NCBI RefSeq assembly: GCF_900465055.1
Contig: NZ_LS483250.1
Coordinates: forward strand, 1,612,001-1,676,000
Reading direction: 5' to 3'
DNA: 64,000 nucleotides
Source: Moritella yayanosii
GTDB taxonomy: Bacteria; Pseudomonadota; Gammaproteobacteria; Enterobacterales; Moritellaceae
Below, in pieces: positions 35,051 to 44,600 of the stretch. The notes beneath the pieces are model-generated. The model saw only the letters and a program-made list of their open reading frames with translations, was not told where the DNA came from and did no database searches. Positions within the stretch are counted from its first letter, which is position 1. Every line of letters starts with the position of its first letter. Made by a program: the position numbers and the translations under genes.

Positions 35051-36466
35051 TAATGCCGTTCACTTAAGGTGAACGGCATTTCTTTTTTTCACGGGATACC
35101 TATCCTTTGAGCATTTCAACAACCTTGGATATTTCCTCTCTCGCCGATTTGGTAAAATAAATTGCTTGGCAGCCTGAGTAATATTCATTGTGTACTTAGG
35201 TATATTCCCTGGAGTACAAAATGATAATTGAGTTAGCTCATGAATGATGTGCATCGAAGCACCATGAAAACTTAATTGATTTGGGTGGATGTCATCGAGT
35301 GATGTTGCCATTAGCACCATCTGATAGCGTATTAAATTATACGCAAGTAATATGCCCCATAACTCTTGCCTAATGAGTTCTGGCTGATTACTTCGTAAAG
35401 TAAATCGGTTGTCTAATAACGATTGTTTCATTTCTCTGAATCCAAGTTCAATTTCCCAACGATGTGCATATAAATCGATTATATCAGCTGGCGGAAAACG
35501 CATTGGGTCTGTCATCGATGTCAGGATCTGGACATCTTTCCCTTTGATTTTTCTTGTTAATAGACGAGCTTCCATTGTCTTTGGTAGTTCAGGGAACTTT
35601 TTGCGTGATTGAGGTGTAGTTGTTAGTTTGATGAGTTTATCTTGTCGTCCAAAACTTCTAATCACTTCATATTGAGTGTTCTTTTTAAGCGGAATTAACC
35701 AGTGACGCATCTCACCCGTTGTTTGCCAACGATGCAACAAACCTAATGAATAAAAGCCTCTGTCGAATAATGTCAGGCTGTGATCAGGGGTATTATCAAT
35801 TAATCCTAAGGCAAGATTCATCTCGTTAACTTCAACGCTATCAAAAACACTGTTTGTTAATAAATGGCTCGTTAGTTCCATCTGACATACCATGCGAACT
35901 TGAGGGTAACTTGCTTTACCATGTTGAGAGCCCGTTCTAGCGAACCCTTTACTGTTTTCATCAGTATCTGGCGTTCGCCATACAACACCGTCGACACCTA
36001 ATAAATTTAATCCACACCAGTTTCCGTGGTTAGCAGATTGATTCCATTGTTTTTGGGTTTGCTGAAAGACAGATTCAATGACTTTACTTCCTAGTTTTTT
36101 TCGTGCTTGCGTGACGGCACTAGAAGCTACATACGGCATACCACTAGGTAAAATAATATCTAATTGGTTAAGTAGCTGGCGCATAGGGAATTTTCGAAAT
36201 AGCGCCATGCCAATAACTGCCCATACCATATTTTCCATTGGTAGTTTACGCTTTCGAATAGTAGCAACACCGTTTTCTTTTAGTCCAGCATCAATTATTT
36301 CGGGAGAGAGAATGTCGGTTAAATTCTGAAACTCAGTGACATTATTTGAGTTAACTAAAGAAAGAGCTGTGGAAAGTTGCATAAAAAATCCGGTGAGTTC
36401 TGATCACCGGATTTTGATCTCATTTACTAAAAAAGCAAGATATTTAAGCTTAACTGATCGGCATTA
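35051..36466 (-). mobile_element. IS4-family insertion sequence (intact)
   Basis: The element is 1416 bases. Its ends are inverted: TAATGCCGTTCACTTAAG at the left and, on the other strand, TAATGCCGATCAGTTAAG at the right (16 of 18 bases match). A perfect 10-bp target duplication AGCACTTGGG flanks it at 35041-35050 and 36467-36476. It contains a single transposase gene. A stem-loop (arms 35052-35063 and complementary bases to 35080) lies at the gene's 3' end, and another (36385-36396 with 36404-36415) lies just upstream of its start. Sharp duplications suggest recent insertion. Confidence 0.92.
35060..36382 (-). CDS. IS4-family transposase
   Basis: A 440-residue DDE transposase. The N-terminal IS4-type domain ([21 protein letters not shown], then [15 protein letters not shown]) precedes the catalytic core with [11 protein letters not shown] (first Asp), [12 protein letters not shown] (second Asp) and the IS4 signature [19 protein letters not shown], which includes the Y-(2)-R-(3)-E-(6)-K pattern with the catalytic Glu. 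The reading frame is intact. A hairpin immediately upstream of the ATG may mask ribosome binding on read-through transcripts, as known for IS10/IS50 relatives. Confidence 0.92.
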   Translation of the reverse strand: MQLSTALSLVNSNNVTEFQNLTDILSPEIIDAGLKENGVATIRKRKLPMENMVWAVIGMALFRKFPMRQLLNQLDIILPSGMPYVASSAVTQARKKLGSKVIESVFQQTQKQWNQSANHGNWCGLNLLGVDGVVWRTPDTDENSKGFARTGSQHGKASYPQVRMVCQMELTSHLLTNSVFDSVEVNEMNLALGLIDNTPDHSLTLFDRGFYSLGLLHRWQTTGEMRHWLIPLKKNTQYEVIRSFGRQDKLIKLTTTPQSRKKFPELPKTMEARLLTRKIKGKDVQILTSMTDPMRFPPADIIDLYAHRWEIELGFREMKQSLLDNRFTLRSNQPELIRQELWGILLAYNLIRYQMVLMATSLDDIHPNQLSFHGASMHIIHELTQLSFCTPGNIPKYTMNITQAAKQFILPNRRERKYPRLLKCSKDRYPVKKRNAVHLK

Positions 36467-36674
36467 AGCACTTGGGAGCCTTTGATGAAAATAATGTGGA
36501 CTACATCTTGAATCATTTTAATCCTTAAATATGGTTTTTCTCTACGATTTAATGCCCGTATGTATTGTTAATTTGAGCGATTAACAAAGCAGAGACTTAC
36601 CATTTCACGCCATCTGTTTGACAGCTAATGTCAGCAGCTCTAAAGTGTGCTCCAACCCTTCATATGGAGCAAAG

Positions 36675-37676
36675 ATGCACTCACCTTATATCAATACTTG
36701 TTTCTTAAACGGATTTAGCTCTCTCGTACTTTCTAAAGGTGGAAATGTGTCTGCTCTTTACGAATCAGTTGGTTTAGATAAAGCTATATTTTCAGAAGAT
36801 AGTTTGCTTATTCCTTATGACAAGTTTGTCTATCTTTTGGAGGCCGCAGCTGCGCAGTTAGACTTCCCCGACATCGCGATGCAATTAGCTCGACAGCAAG
36901 ATATGATGATCTTGGCACCATTAGGTTCGATGCTCAGCGATTGTAATAATGTCTCGGAAGCATTAGAGGTGATCGTTAAATACCTAAAGATCTTAGTATC
37001 TGGTTATCAAGTGGATATTCAGGTACAACAAGACCACTTCACGGTCAGCTTTTATCTTGAACAGTCGCATATTCAGGAGTTAGTGCAATATCAAGATTAT
37101 GCGATGGCGAGTGCGGTAAATATTCTCTATGGGTTACTCGGTAGATCTTTTCCAATTAGAGCCTGTTATTTTCTTCGCAGTGAACAAGATCAACAACGCA
37201 TTTCTGAATATGCCCAATACTTTGGCTGTCCGGTCGCTTTTAATAATCGCACCCTTTCACTTACCTGTGACAATTCGGTTCTACAGCTCGACATCGGAAA
37301 CCTTGTTAAACAGCTTAATACCAGAATCAATAATACCAAGCCAGTACACAACGAATGCATCGTGAAACGGGTTTCAAATGCGATTAGTTTTTCACTCACC
37401 AACAGCGTATATAGGTTAGAAGATATTGCATCATCGATGCATTATAGTCAGCGCACTCTCCAGCGTAAATTAGGTGAACAAAACACCTCATTCAGTGCGC
37501 TGCTTGATTCAGTCAGATTCAATATGGCGAATCAATATTTGAAAAACTCTTACTACCGCCAAACGGATATCGCAGTGCTACTTGGTTATAATAGTTTAAG
37601 CGCATTCAGCCGCAGTTATCATCGCTGGAGTAGTATTTACCCTAATGAAGCTAGAAAACGAATGCTAAAAGAATAA
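36675..37676 (+). CDS. AraC-family regulator with arabinose-binding-like N-terminus
   Basis: A 333-residue transcription factor. The N-terminal 190 residues resemble the Arabinose_bd (PF12625)-type domain of OruR/ArgR-like AraC proteins (FLNGFSSLVLSKGGNVSALYESVGLD, APLGSMLSDCNNVSEALE). The C-terminal two helix-turn-helix motifs are RLEDIASSMHYSQRTLQRKL and TDIAVLLGYNSLSAFSRSYHRW. GGAGCAAAG precedes ATG 36675, which was chosen over an in-frame start at 36618. No clear target is adjacent; the downstream methyltransferase is convergent. The IS4 insertion lies about 200 bases upstream and could have altered its promoter. Confidence 0.82.
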   Translation: MHSPYINTCFLNGFSSLVLSKGGNVSALYESVGLDKAIFSEDSLLIPYDKFVYLLEAAAAQLDFPDIAMQLARQQDMMILAPLGSMLSDCNNVSEALEVIVKYLKILVSGYQVDIQVQQDHFTVSFYLEQSHIQELVQYQDYAMASAVNILYGLLGRSFPIRACYFLRSEQDQQRISEYAQYFGCPVAFNNRTLSLTCDNSVLQLDIGNLVKQLNTRINNTKPVHNECIVKRVSNAISFSLTNSVYRLEDIASSMHYSQRTLQRKLGEQNTSFSALLDSVRFNMANQYLKNSYYRQTDIAVLLGYNSLSAFSRSYHRWSSIYPNEARKRMLKE

Positions 37677-37727
37677 TCAATAGCTCAACAACTTAAGTCT
37701 GCAAGGTAAATGCCAGCCTAGATGAAC

Positions 37728-38204
37728 TCACAACCAGCGACGAACTTTTGCTTGATAACTGATGAATTCAGATCCGAAGATGTCTTTAAGCGCTCGCTCC
37801 TCAGGTTTAATCTGAAATTGGTTCATATAAAGCACGAAACCGACCACACCGATACTGACCCAAGGTGATGATAAATACATAACCCAAGCGAGTAAAAATA
37901 AGGCTAAGCCAACATACATAGGGTTACGTGATATGGCATAAATACCCGAACTTACTAGCGCAGTCGCTGCTTCAGGTTCTAAAGGGTTAACCGTTGTTTT
38001 AGCACTTCTAAAAGAAACCACACCCGCAATACAAAAAAAAATACCTAGAGCGACAGTCGCAGCTGATAATATCAAACGCGCCACGGTATTCATCTCAACC
38101 ATAGGTACAACAAATGAAATAGCCCACATAGCAAACGCAAAAAGCCCCGCTACAAGTGGTGGTGGCACTCTATGTTTAAGTACCGTATTTTTAAGAGCTT
38201 GCAT
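37728..38204 (-). CDS. isoprenylcysteine methyltransferase-like membrane protein
   Basis: A 158-residue protein with four to five hydrophobic helices. The C-terminal part has SSGIYAISRNPMYVGLALFLLAW and then IKPEERALKDIFGSEFISYQAKVRRW, the signature of the ICMT/PEMT-type methyltransferase family (RNPMY and EE...Y motifs bind S-adenosylmethionine). The substrate is unknown; bacterial members methylate diverse small molecules or lipids. It starts 36 bases after the next small gene and may be co-transcribed with it. Confidence 0.78.
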   Translation of the reverse strand: MQALKNTVLKHRVPPPLVAGLFAFAMWAISFVVPMVEMNTVARLILSAATVALGIFFCIAGVVSFRSAKTTVNPLEPEAATALVSSGIYAISRNPMYVGLALFLLAWVMYLSSPWVSIGVVGFVLYMNQFQIKPEERALKDIFGSEFISYQAKVRRWL

Positions 38205-38240
38205 CCTAGTCTCCGAGGTTATCCACGTTGTGATATATCA

Positions 38241-38459
38241 CTATAGTCCTGCCTGAATCATCTTCTTAATGACAACAGCTTTAACGAAGTGATCCAATTT
38301 ATGTATTTGGATCCACCAAGTCGCGGCTTCCATCAACAACTCAGAGTTATCATTTTTGTTGGCGAAAAAGGCATAAAATGAAAGACCAACATTATCGCCT
38401 TTGCTGACTATTTTCTTATTACAAACATCGATTATTTTATTTCTTAATTCTTGTCTCAT
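38241..38459 (-). CDS. conserved hypothetical small protein
   Basis: A 72-residue protein, MRQELRNKIIDVCNKKIVSKG, followed by SFYAFFANKNDNSELLMEAATWWIQIHKLDHFVKA. It is soluble, helix-rich and I do not recognise it. It sits in a same-strand run between a monooxygenase-like gene and the methyltransferase gene, with short gaps. Confidence 0.6.
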   Translation of the reverse strand: MRQELRNKIIDVCNKKIVSKGDNVGLSFYAFFANKNDNSELLMEAATWWIQIHKLDHFVKAVVIKKMIQAGL

Positions 38460-38530
38460 TATGTACTCATATTAAAAAGTGTTCTTCCATTTGTGGTCGA
38501 TGTCAACTACGCAGCACCTATGTATATTTA

Positions 38531-38839
38531 TTATATGCCATAATCTCGTTCTACTTTTAAAATACGCACCTTAAAAGAATCATACCAAAACTTACGACCA
38601 ATTTTTTGAGCTGTTAAGTGCTCAGTGTTCGCTTTCCAATTTTTAATTGACTCGAGATCTGCCCAATAAGAAACGGTGATCCCAACATTTTCTCTTGCTG
38701 ATTCAACGCCCAAAAATACAGATTGCTGTTCTGCTAATTCAACCATCCGCTTAGCCATTTCATCATAACCATGATCACCGTCTGTACGTGTCGAAGTGAA
38801 AATAACAGAAAAATAGGGGGTGTTGGCGATAACTGACAT
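38531..38839 (-). CDS. antibiotic-biosynthesis-monooxygenase-like (ABM) protein
   Basis: A 102-residue ferredoxin-like dimeric-barrel protein. It reads MSVIANTPYFSVIFTSTRTDGDHGYDEMAKRMVELAEQQ, with VSYWADLESIKNWKANTEHLTAQK, the ABM-type pattern, and WYDSFKVRILKVERDYG at the end. GGAG precedes ATG 38839, which is preferred over a start 14 codons upstream. Homologues are small heme-degrading or quinol-type monooxygenases or of unknown function. It leads a likely three-gene operon. Confidence 0.75.
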   Translation of the reverse strand: MSVIANTPYFSVIFTSTRTDGDHGYDEMAKRMVELAEQQSVFLGVESARENVGITVSYWADLESIKNWKANTEHLTAQKIGRKFWYDSFKVRILKVERDYGI

Positions 38840-39038
38840 TTTTACTCCAAAGTATCTAATTCTGCAAACAACAGAGGCCACAAATCATGGCACTGAAGTG
38901 CAGAGTTTCACTGCTGATTGCTATGGGTTTTATCCCAACACTAATTGATTTTAACCCCAAATACCCGTATAGCGAATAACAAAAAAGATCGATAAAAATA
39001 GTGATTAAACACAATATTGCTAATTGAGGGATAATTGG

Positions 39039-39122
39039 ATGAGATATATCAATAAAGCAGAGAGCGTCACAAGCCTCATTTCAGAATTAACTGAAGGCAA
39101 AGTTAACGATGTTACTTCTTGA
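39039..39122 (+). pseudogene. truncated RelB/DinJ-type antitoxin remnant
   Basis: A 27-codon frame, MRYINKAESVTSLISELTEG then KVNDVTS, overlaps the start of the YafQ-like toxin by 14 bases, exactly where an antitoxin would lie. A normal DinJ-type antitoxin is about 85 residues and has an N-terminal ribbon-helix-helix, which is missing here because an in-frame stop precedes the start. Identification rests on position. Confidence 0.4.
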
Positions 39123-39379
39123 ATACTCAAATCAATTTAAAAAAGACTTCAAGAAAGTAACTAAAATGTCTATCCCTGACATTATTGAATGTAGGAAATG
39201 TAATTTCTACACTTCAAAAAGAGCTAGTGCTAGAAGCAAAGTATGTTGATCACCCTTTATCTGGTAACTGGAATGGTTTCAGAGATTGCCATGTTAAGCC
39301 AGACTTAGTCTTGATATATCGCCAGCATGAAAACGCCCTACAATTGGCTCGTATCGGATCTCACAACGACGTTTTTTAA
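39109..39379 (+). pseudogene. frameshifted YafQ-type toxin (mRNA interferase)
   Basis: The first frame begins MLLEYSNQFKKDFKKVTKMS and stops at codon 46 after similarity ends near 39185. The next frame continues VGNVISTLQKELVLEAKYVD, HPLSGNWNGFRDCHVKPDLV and LIYRQHENALQL, ending ARIGSHNDVF, which are the RelE/YafQ core and C-terminus. A one-base change near 39183-39187 separates them. The catalytic region including the terminal His-Asn-Asp-Val-Phe is preserved, so the mutation appears recent. The accompanying antitoxin is also truncated, consistent with a dead module. Confidence 0.7.
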
Positions 39380-39425
39380 CTAAATAAGATGTCCTTGTCC
39401 TACTTAGAAAAGTTTGCTGTTTACT

Positions 39426-39791
39426 TTACAAGTTATATATTTTGCTCATAATTACACTTGCTACCATCAAGGCTATACTCGACATAAACCAACAAAAAGA
39501 AAAAATAAGCAACGTTTGAATATGCTGAGGTACATGAGTCCGTTTTTCAAACATGCCATAACGTTTAGCATGAAAAGACCAAAGGAAAACGGTTGCATAC
39601 TGTAAGACCCCTTGCCCAGCAAAAAATATATTCAATGAATAGAATCTAACACCATCATCAAGAACATCCTCTAAATACGCTAACCATTTAGATTTCAAAT
39701 AAACCACTAAACCTATCCAAATAAAAATACCAAAACAACCAGTAAATATTAAAAACATTGATATTTTTGAAGCTAAAGTAATCTCAGTCAT
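39426..39791 (-). CDS. small membrane protein, candidate immunity partner
   Basis: A 121-residue inner-membrane protein with three or four hydrophobic segments (about 9-32, 51-70 and 92-115). It is encoded seven bases after the large Gly-rich gene on the same strand. Such order, small size and hydrophobicity are typical of immunity proteins against membrane-targeting toxins. I do not recognise its family. The region is AT-rich compared with neighbours. Confidence 0.5.
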   Translation of the reverse strand: MTEITLASKISMFLIFTGCFGIFIWIGLVVYLKSKWLAYLEDVLDDGVRFYSLNIFFAGQGVLQYATVFLWSFHAKRYGMFEKRTHVPQHIQTLLIFSFCWFMSSIALMVASVIMSKIYNL

Positions 39792-39798
39792 AAATTAA

Positions 39799-40821
39799 TT
39801 ACCTAACACCAGTTAATTTATACAATTCTTCACCTTTCGATTTACCATATTCTCCACCATACGACCCTCCGGCATATCCTCCAGCACCTCCAGCAACAAC
39901 GGAACACCAAAAAAAGCTAGACCCTCCAGATGGCAATCCAAAAATTAAAGAGCACGTAGCCCAAGCTGCAATAGCCCCACCAACAGTTCCTCCCGCAATA
40001 CTTACTACAGCTTTCCCTGTTTGAGCATACTTAGCTTTACTACACACGGCTGTATCATTAACCGTACAAGCTTTTTGAATATTCATGACAGCATCAAAGC
40101 CAGTAAGTGCTATCCCTACATAACCGACGCGTTTTAAATTACGTGACATTTCTGCTACAACGGCATAATTTTTATGAAAGGTAGGGATTGTGGTGGCGTT
40201 AGCTGCTTGTTTGCTCCATTGATGAATCATGCTCTTACTACTTAGACCTAAGTTACCTCTAATATCACCAGAAACAAGTTTCCCACCAAAAGCAGGTTGT
40301 GTAAAACGACTAAGTGCAGCATCTAATCTCGCAAATTGTATTTTTCGTTGAGCAAAGAAGTTTTTATTATGTAAATTGCCACTTGATTGATAACTAGTGA
40401 CATAAGCACGCTCTAAGTCTTTTAGAATAGATTTAACTTGGTTGGTATGAGCATTCCAAGCAGTATTGCTTACGCCTAAAAGTAAACCATTATAGCTAGC
40501 AACATTAGATAAAAATTCATATCTGTTTACGAGTAATTGCTTTTCAGAATTGCTCAATTTCAATAAGGTCAAGTCGACTGCTTTAGCTATATTTAAGAAC
40601 TCTGATTCTTCAATTGTACATTCTTCGGAACCCTCAGGTGACAGTAATACCACTTGCCCAACTTGAACCATGCCATTTTTAATATGGGCATTAACCATTT
40701 TAAAGTGCTTATAGGTATCTTCTGAAGGAGAGTTATACATAATCATAATCAGCTGATCGACAGGCATCTGCTTTTCAACAATATGTACCGCTTTATTTCG
40801 TGCATTAGGTAGAGCATCCAT
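39799..40821 (-). CDS. LysM-like, glycine-zipper protein, candidate membrane-targeting effector
   Basis: A 340-residue protein. Residues about 14-60 have LysM-like features: HIVEKQMPVDQLIMIMYNSP, then KHFKMVNAHIKNGMVQVGQVVLL, followed by a conserved-looking ECTIEE. A helical middle (60-200) follows. Residues 262-320 are hydrophobic and Gly-rich with GxxxG-type zippers (SIAGGTVGGAIAAW, SVVAGGAGGYAGGSYGGEYG). There is no signal peptide. Pore-forming antibacterial effectors of type VI secretion share this plan, with a small membrane immunity gene next door, as here. No secretion genes are in the window. Toxin function is inference. Confidence 0.5.
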   Translation of the reverse strand: MDALPNARNKAVHIVEKQMPVDQLIMIMYNSPSEDTYKHFKMVNAHIKNGMVQVGQVVLLSPEGSEECTIEESEFLNIAKAVDLTLLKLSNSEKQLLVNRYEFLSNVASYNGLLLGVSNTAWNAHTNQVKSILKDLERAYVTSYQSSGNLHNKNFFAQRKIQFARLDAALSRFTQPAFGGKLVSGDIRGNLGLSSKSMIHQWSKQAANATTIPTFHKNYAVVAEMSRNLKRVGYVGIALTGFDAVMNIQKACTVNDTAVCSKAKYAQTGKAVVSIAGGTVGGAIAAWATCSLIFGLPSGGSSFFWCSVVAGGAGGYAGGSYGGEYGKSKGEELYKLTGVR

Positions 40822-41004
40822 GCTTTATTCCTCTAATTACATTAATTACATTTTACTTTGTCAACTGTCTTATTAACTAGTTCAAGCCATCATCGATAAG
40901 TTATCACGCATATAGCTTGTGCGGAAGATGAGAAAAGTACTAACTACCACTACTCGTTTCAGTGACTTTATTGAGCTAGAAAAACAGTGTTACAGCAAGT
41001 GTGA

Positions 41005-41555
41005 TTAATTATCACAACCAAAATTTTCGATAATTCCATTATACGAATTATTACAAGTCCTGCTATTACCTGTATACCATCGTTTTAATTTTGTCGAAAT
41101 AGCTAATTTAACATCCGACAATTGAATTTTATCTAACTGCCGGGTTTTACCTAATTCTATTATGTGCTTGCTCTCAGATTGAAATTCAGCACATAGATAT
41201 AGTAATGCCTTTAATGATTTTCTAACATCCACAGGTAACTCATGCATTGCTTTCATCGAATGTTCTTTTAAGAATTCATAATTTATTTGCTTTGGGAAGA
41301 CAAGTGGTGAAATATCCACAAAAGTAATCTTAGTGTGATCAACAAGCCATAGTTTACAAAAAATAAAATGAAAATTTCTCACCATACCCTCTGCATCGAC
41401 AACTAAGTCACCTATTTCAACGAATAACGCTTTCAATGATTCCTCTGTTTTAATTTTTTGTTTTTTCTTTCTATAATGCCCGTAGCCCATATCGTAATTA
41501 AAATACCGATAAATGCACTTAAAGATGCCACAATTAAACTCGATATTAATGTCAT
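41005..41555 (-). CDS. membrane-anchored unknown protein needing a -1 frameshift
   Basis: ATG 41555, preceded by GAGG, opens a frame MTLISSLIVASLSAFIGILI then TIWATGIIERK, a clean N-terminal transmembrane helix, which stops after 40 codons at 41433. The main frame (to 41005) is open in -1 and encodes KIKTEESLKALFVEIGDLV and some 130 more soluble residues. The two frames cross at A AAA AAC (41466-41460), in phase for -1 slippage, giving a 183-residue product. An alternative ATG at 41565 lies in the main frame but would use an odd, non-membrane N-terminus and lacks a ribosome site. A mutation or sequence error is also possible. The family is unknown. Confidence 0.5.
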
Positions 41556-41630
41556 ATAACCTCATTGTTTAAACAAAACATTAAATATATTTTACAATCA
41601 AAAGTATAAATCCACATAGTATATAAAAAA

Positions 41631-41652
41631 GCGATAGCAAAAATCCTATCGC
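41631..41652 (-). terminator. rho-independent terminator of sbcDC
   Basis: GCGATAG (41631-41637) pairs with CTATCGC (41646-41652). On the minus strand the stem is followed by six T residues. It lies about 35 bases beyond the sbcC stop codon. Confidence 0.8.
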
Positions 41653-41685
41653 CTTTCAATTCATAGCCTATCGATAAACCTTAAA

Positions 41686-44600
41686 CTAACCCACCACTTC
41701 AAACGAACTCAGCCCTAAACCACTGCCCTTGTTCACTCTAACCTGCACAGGAATACGTTCTTTTAAGGCTTCTACGTGACTAATTACACCAATCATCTTG
41801 CCTGACGCATTCAAGTTATCGAGTGCATCCAAAGCGATATCTAATGTCTCGGCATCGAGCGTACCAAAGCCTTCATCAAGGAATAATGAATCAATGCTGG
41901 TCTTATGGCTAACCAAATCTGACAAGCCCAGCGCCAGCGCTAAACTCACTAAGAAGCTTTCGCCGCCGGATAAGGTTTTGGTATCACGCACTGCATCGGC
42001 TAACCAAGTATCAACCACTTGTAAGGCCAAGGCTTCACTGCCAGATGCTAGCTTACGCTGTAACTGGTAGCGGCTGTGTAAACGGTTTAATTGTTGGTTG
42101 GCTAAAGTCACCAAATGATCCAGTGTTAACCCTTGCGCAAAGCGGCGGAACTTACTGCCATCTTTAGAACCAATCAAGCTGTGCAGGTAAGCTTTGTCAT
42201 CGTAGTCTGCTTCACAGGTTTTAATCTGTTGATAAAAATCGGCTAAGTCGGCGTTACGAACTGCATCATCAGCAAGGCGCTGTTTCAACTCACCTTGACG
42301 TTGTAAACCTTGATTTAACTGTGTCGTTATCTCGTCTAATTGAGCAACCAGAGTGGCAATATCCAATGCAGTTACTTTAGCTTGTTCCAGCGTTAGCAAA
42401 CGCTCATTGGCTTGTTCAAACAACGCCTGGCAACGTGTTAAGTTCGCGGTCAATTGTGATTTAAGCGCCAATAAACGCTGTTTTTCTTCTGTAGGCAGTA
42501 ACGCCTGATTAAACTCAGCGTCAGAGGCAAAAGGACTTGCCGCTAATGCGTGTTGCCATGTCGCTAAACAATCACTTGATTCTTGCTGTTGCTGCGTCAA
42601 ACCTTGTAGTAATGTCGTTAACTCACCTTGCTGTGCATGCAATTGATTCGATAATGCATGATCTTGTGTTGAACATGCTTGATGCGCTTGTTCTGCTGTC
42701 GTTAATTGCAGTTGCATAGCTTGTCGCGCTTCTGCCACACTACGCTGACCAAATAACTGCTGACGTTGTTGCTGTTTAGCAGTGAGGTCCTCAGACAAAC
42801 TAGACAAGGTTTCTAGGGTTTGTGCTATCGCCAATTCCAGTTTCGTCAGCTGTTCACGTAATGGCGTAAGCTGAATTTCAGCCGCGACATACTGCTCATT
42901 CGCTGCCTGTAACAACTGCGCTTGCTGTTCCCAAGTTTGTAGTGCTTGCTGACACTGAACTAACCAGTGATCCAGTTGATTCCATTCCGGTAACGCAAGT
43001 CCTAGCTCTGTCACGCTATTAGTCAACGCTTGTTGTAACTCGGTTAATACTTGCCCTTGTTGCTGCGCTTCTTGCGCTAGTTTCTGATCGGCGTCTTGTG
43101 TTGCTTTGACATCGCGATTTACCAATTCAATTTGATGTTGCAGCTGTGCACTGTTCTTATCAAATTCAGTCAATGCCTGCTGCGCACTTTGTAATTGCAT
43201 GTTCGCTGTTTTCAACGCTTGAATACGTTGTGATAACTGCGCTAATTGCACACCTTGCTGTTGGACAAATACCTGGGTATTGGCACTATCAGTGATCACA
43301 AGGTTGGCATTGAGTTGCTGATTATGATCCTGCCATTGCGCAATCAAAGACGCTAACTGCTGCTGCAATGTGGCATTACGATGATTAAAGTGTTCGAGCT
43401 TGGTATTCGCTTCTACTAAGCGGTTTTTAAGCTCACCGCCATCGGTTTCAATCTGCTTGAGGTTCAGCTCTAATTGGGCTTTACGCTGCACAGTCTGTGA
43501 ATCGGCAATATGTTGGTATTCTTCCACCAGTGGATGCTCGGAAGAACCACATAACTGGCAGGCTTGCCCTGGCTCTAACTGACTACGTAATTGTTCTAGA
43601 CTGGCAATTTTTTGTTCTTGTTCTAATAAACGCTGAACATCGTTTAACTCGTTCTTTTTGGTTTTAAACAGCTCGCGCTTGGCGGTGATCTCAACATTAA
43701 TACCGCCGCGTTGTTGCTCTAATGCAACCATGCTTGCTTGATTAGCCTCAAACTCTTGCGACTCTGTCAGGTAACGCTGTTGTAAACCAGAAAGCTGTTC
43801 AACAATACCCTGTAAGCGTGACTGCTGGTTAAATGCCTGTTCCAGATCTGGTAAATCATCACCTACAAGTAAATCAGAGACTTGCTGCTGCGCTTGATTA
43901 ACCGCGTCTTTCATCGACTGCTCGCGTTCAATATTAGCCGCAACGTTATTCGTTAACCGCTGTTGCGCAGCTAAACTCTGCTGTAATGACTGCTGATTGG
44001 CGACCTCTTGCAGCTGCAGTGTCGCCACATTAGCTTGCTGTTGATTGCATTGCTGTATCTGGCTTTGCCATAACGGTAATCGCATACTTAACTGCGCATC
44101 TTGTGCATGTTGCTGTTGATAGGTTTGGCATGCGTTAACCGTCGTCTTGGCTGTTTCGGCTGTTTGCGTTAATGCGGCTAAGCTCTGCTCCGTGGTTTGC
44201 AGTTCGCTATTTTGCTGTTGCTGCTGTGACTGACATTGCAACTGCTCTTTACTTAGCTGCGCACACTCATTATCCAATGGCATGATCTGCTCATTGATTA
44301 ATATTTCTTGTGCTTGGCTTTGTTGTTTACTGGCATCAAGTTGTGCTTGGCTAGATTGCAGTTTAAGCTGGTTATCAGCAACCGCAGTTTGCGCAGATGT
44401 CACTGACGCTTGCAATGCCTGTTGCTTTTGTTCTAATTCAGCCAACTTGGTATTCGCTTGGCTTAAGTGGGTAAAAGGTAAACGTAATGCTTCTGCAGGT
44501 TCAGCCTGTTCTAATCTATTTAATTCGGACTGTTGAGTTGCGGTTTCTTGCTCTGCATTAACTAAACGCGTTTGCGCTTCGGTCACGCCGACTTGTGCCT

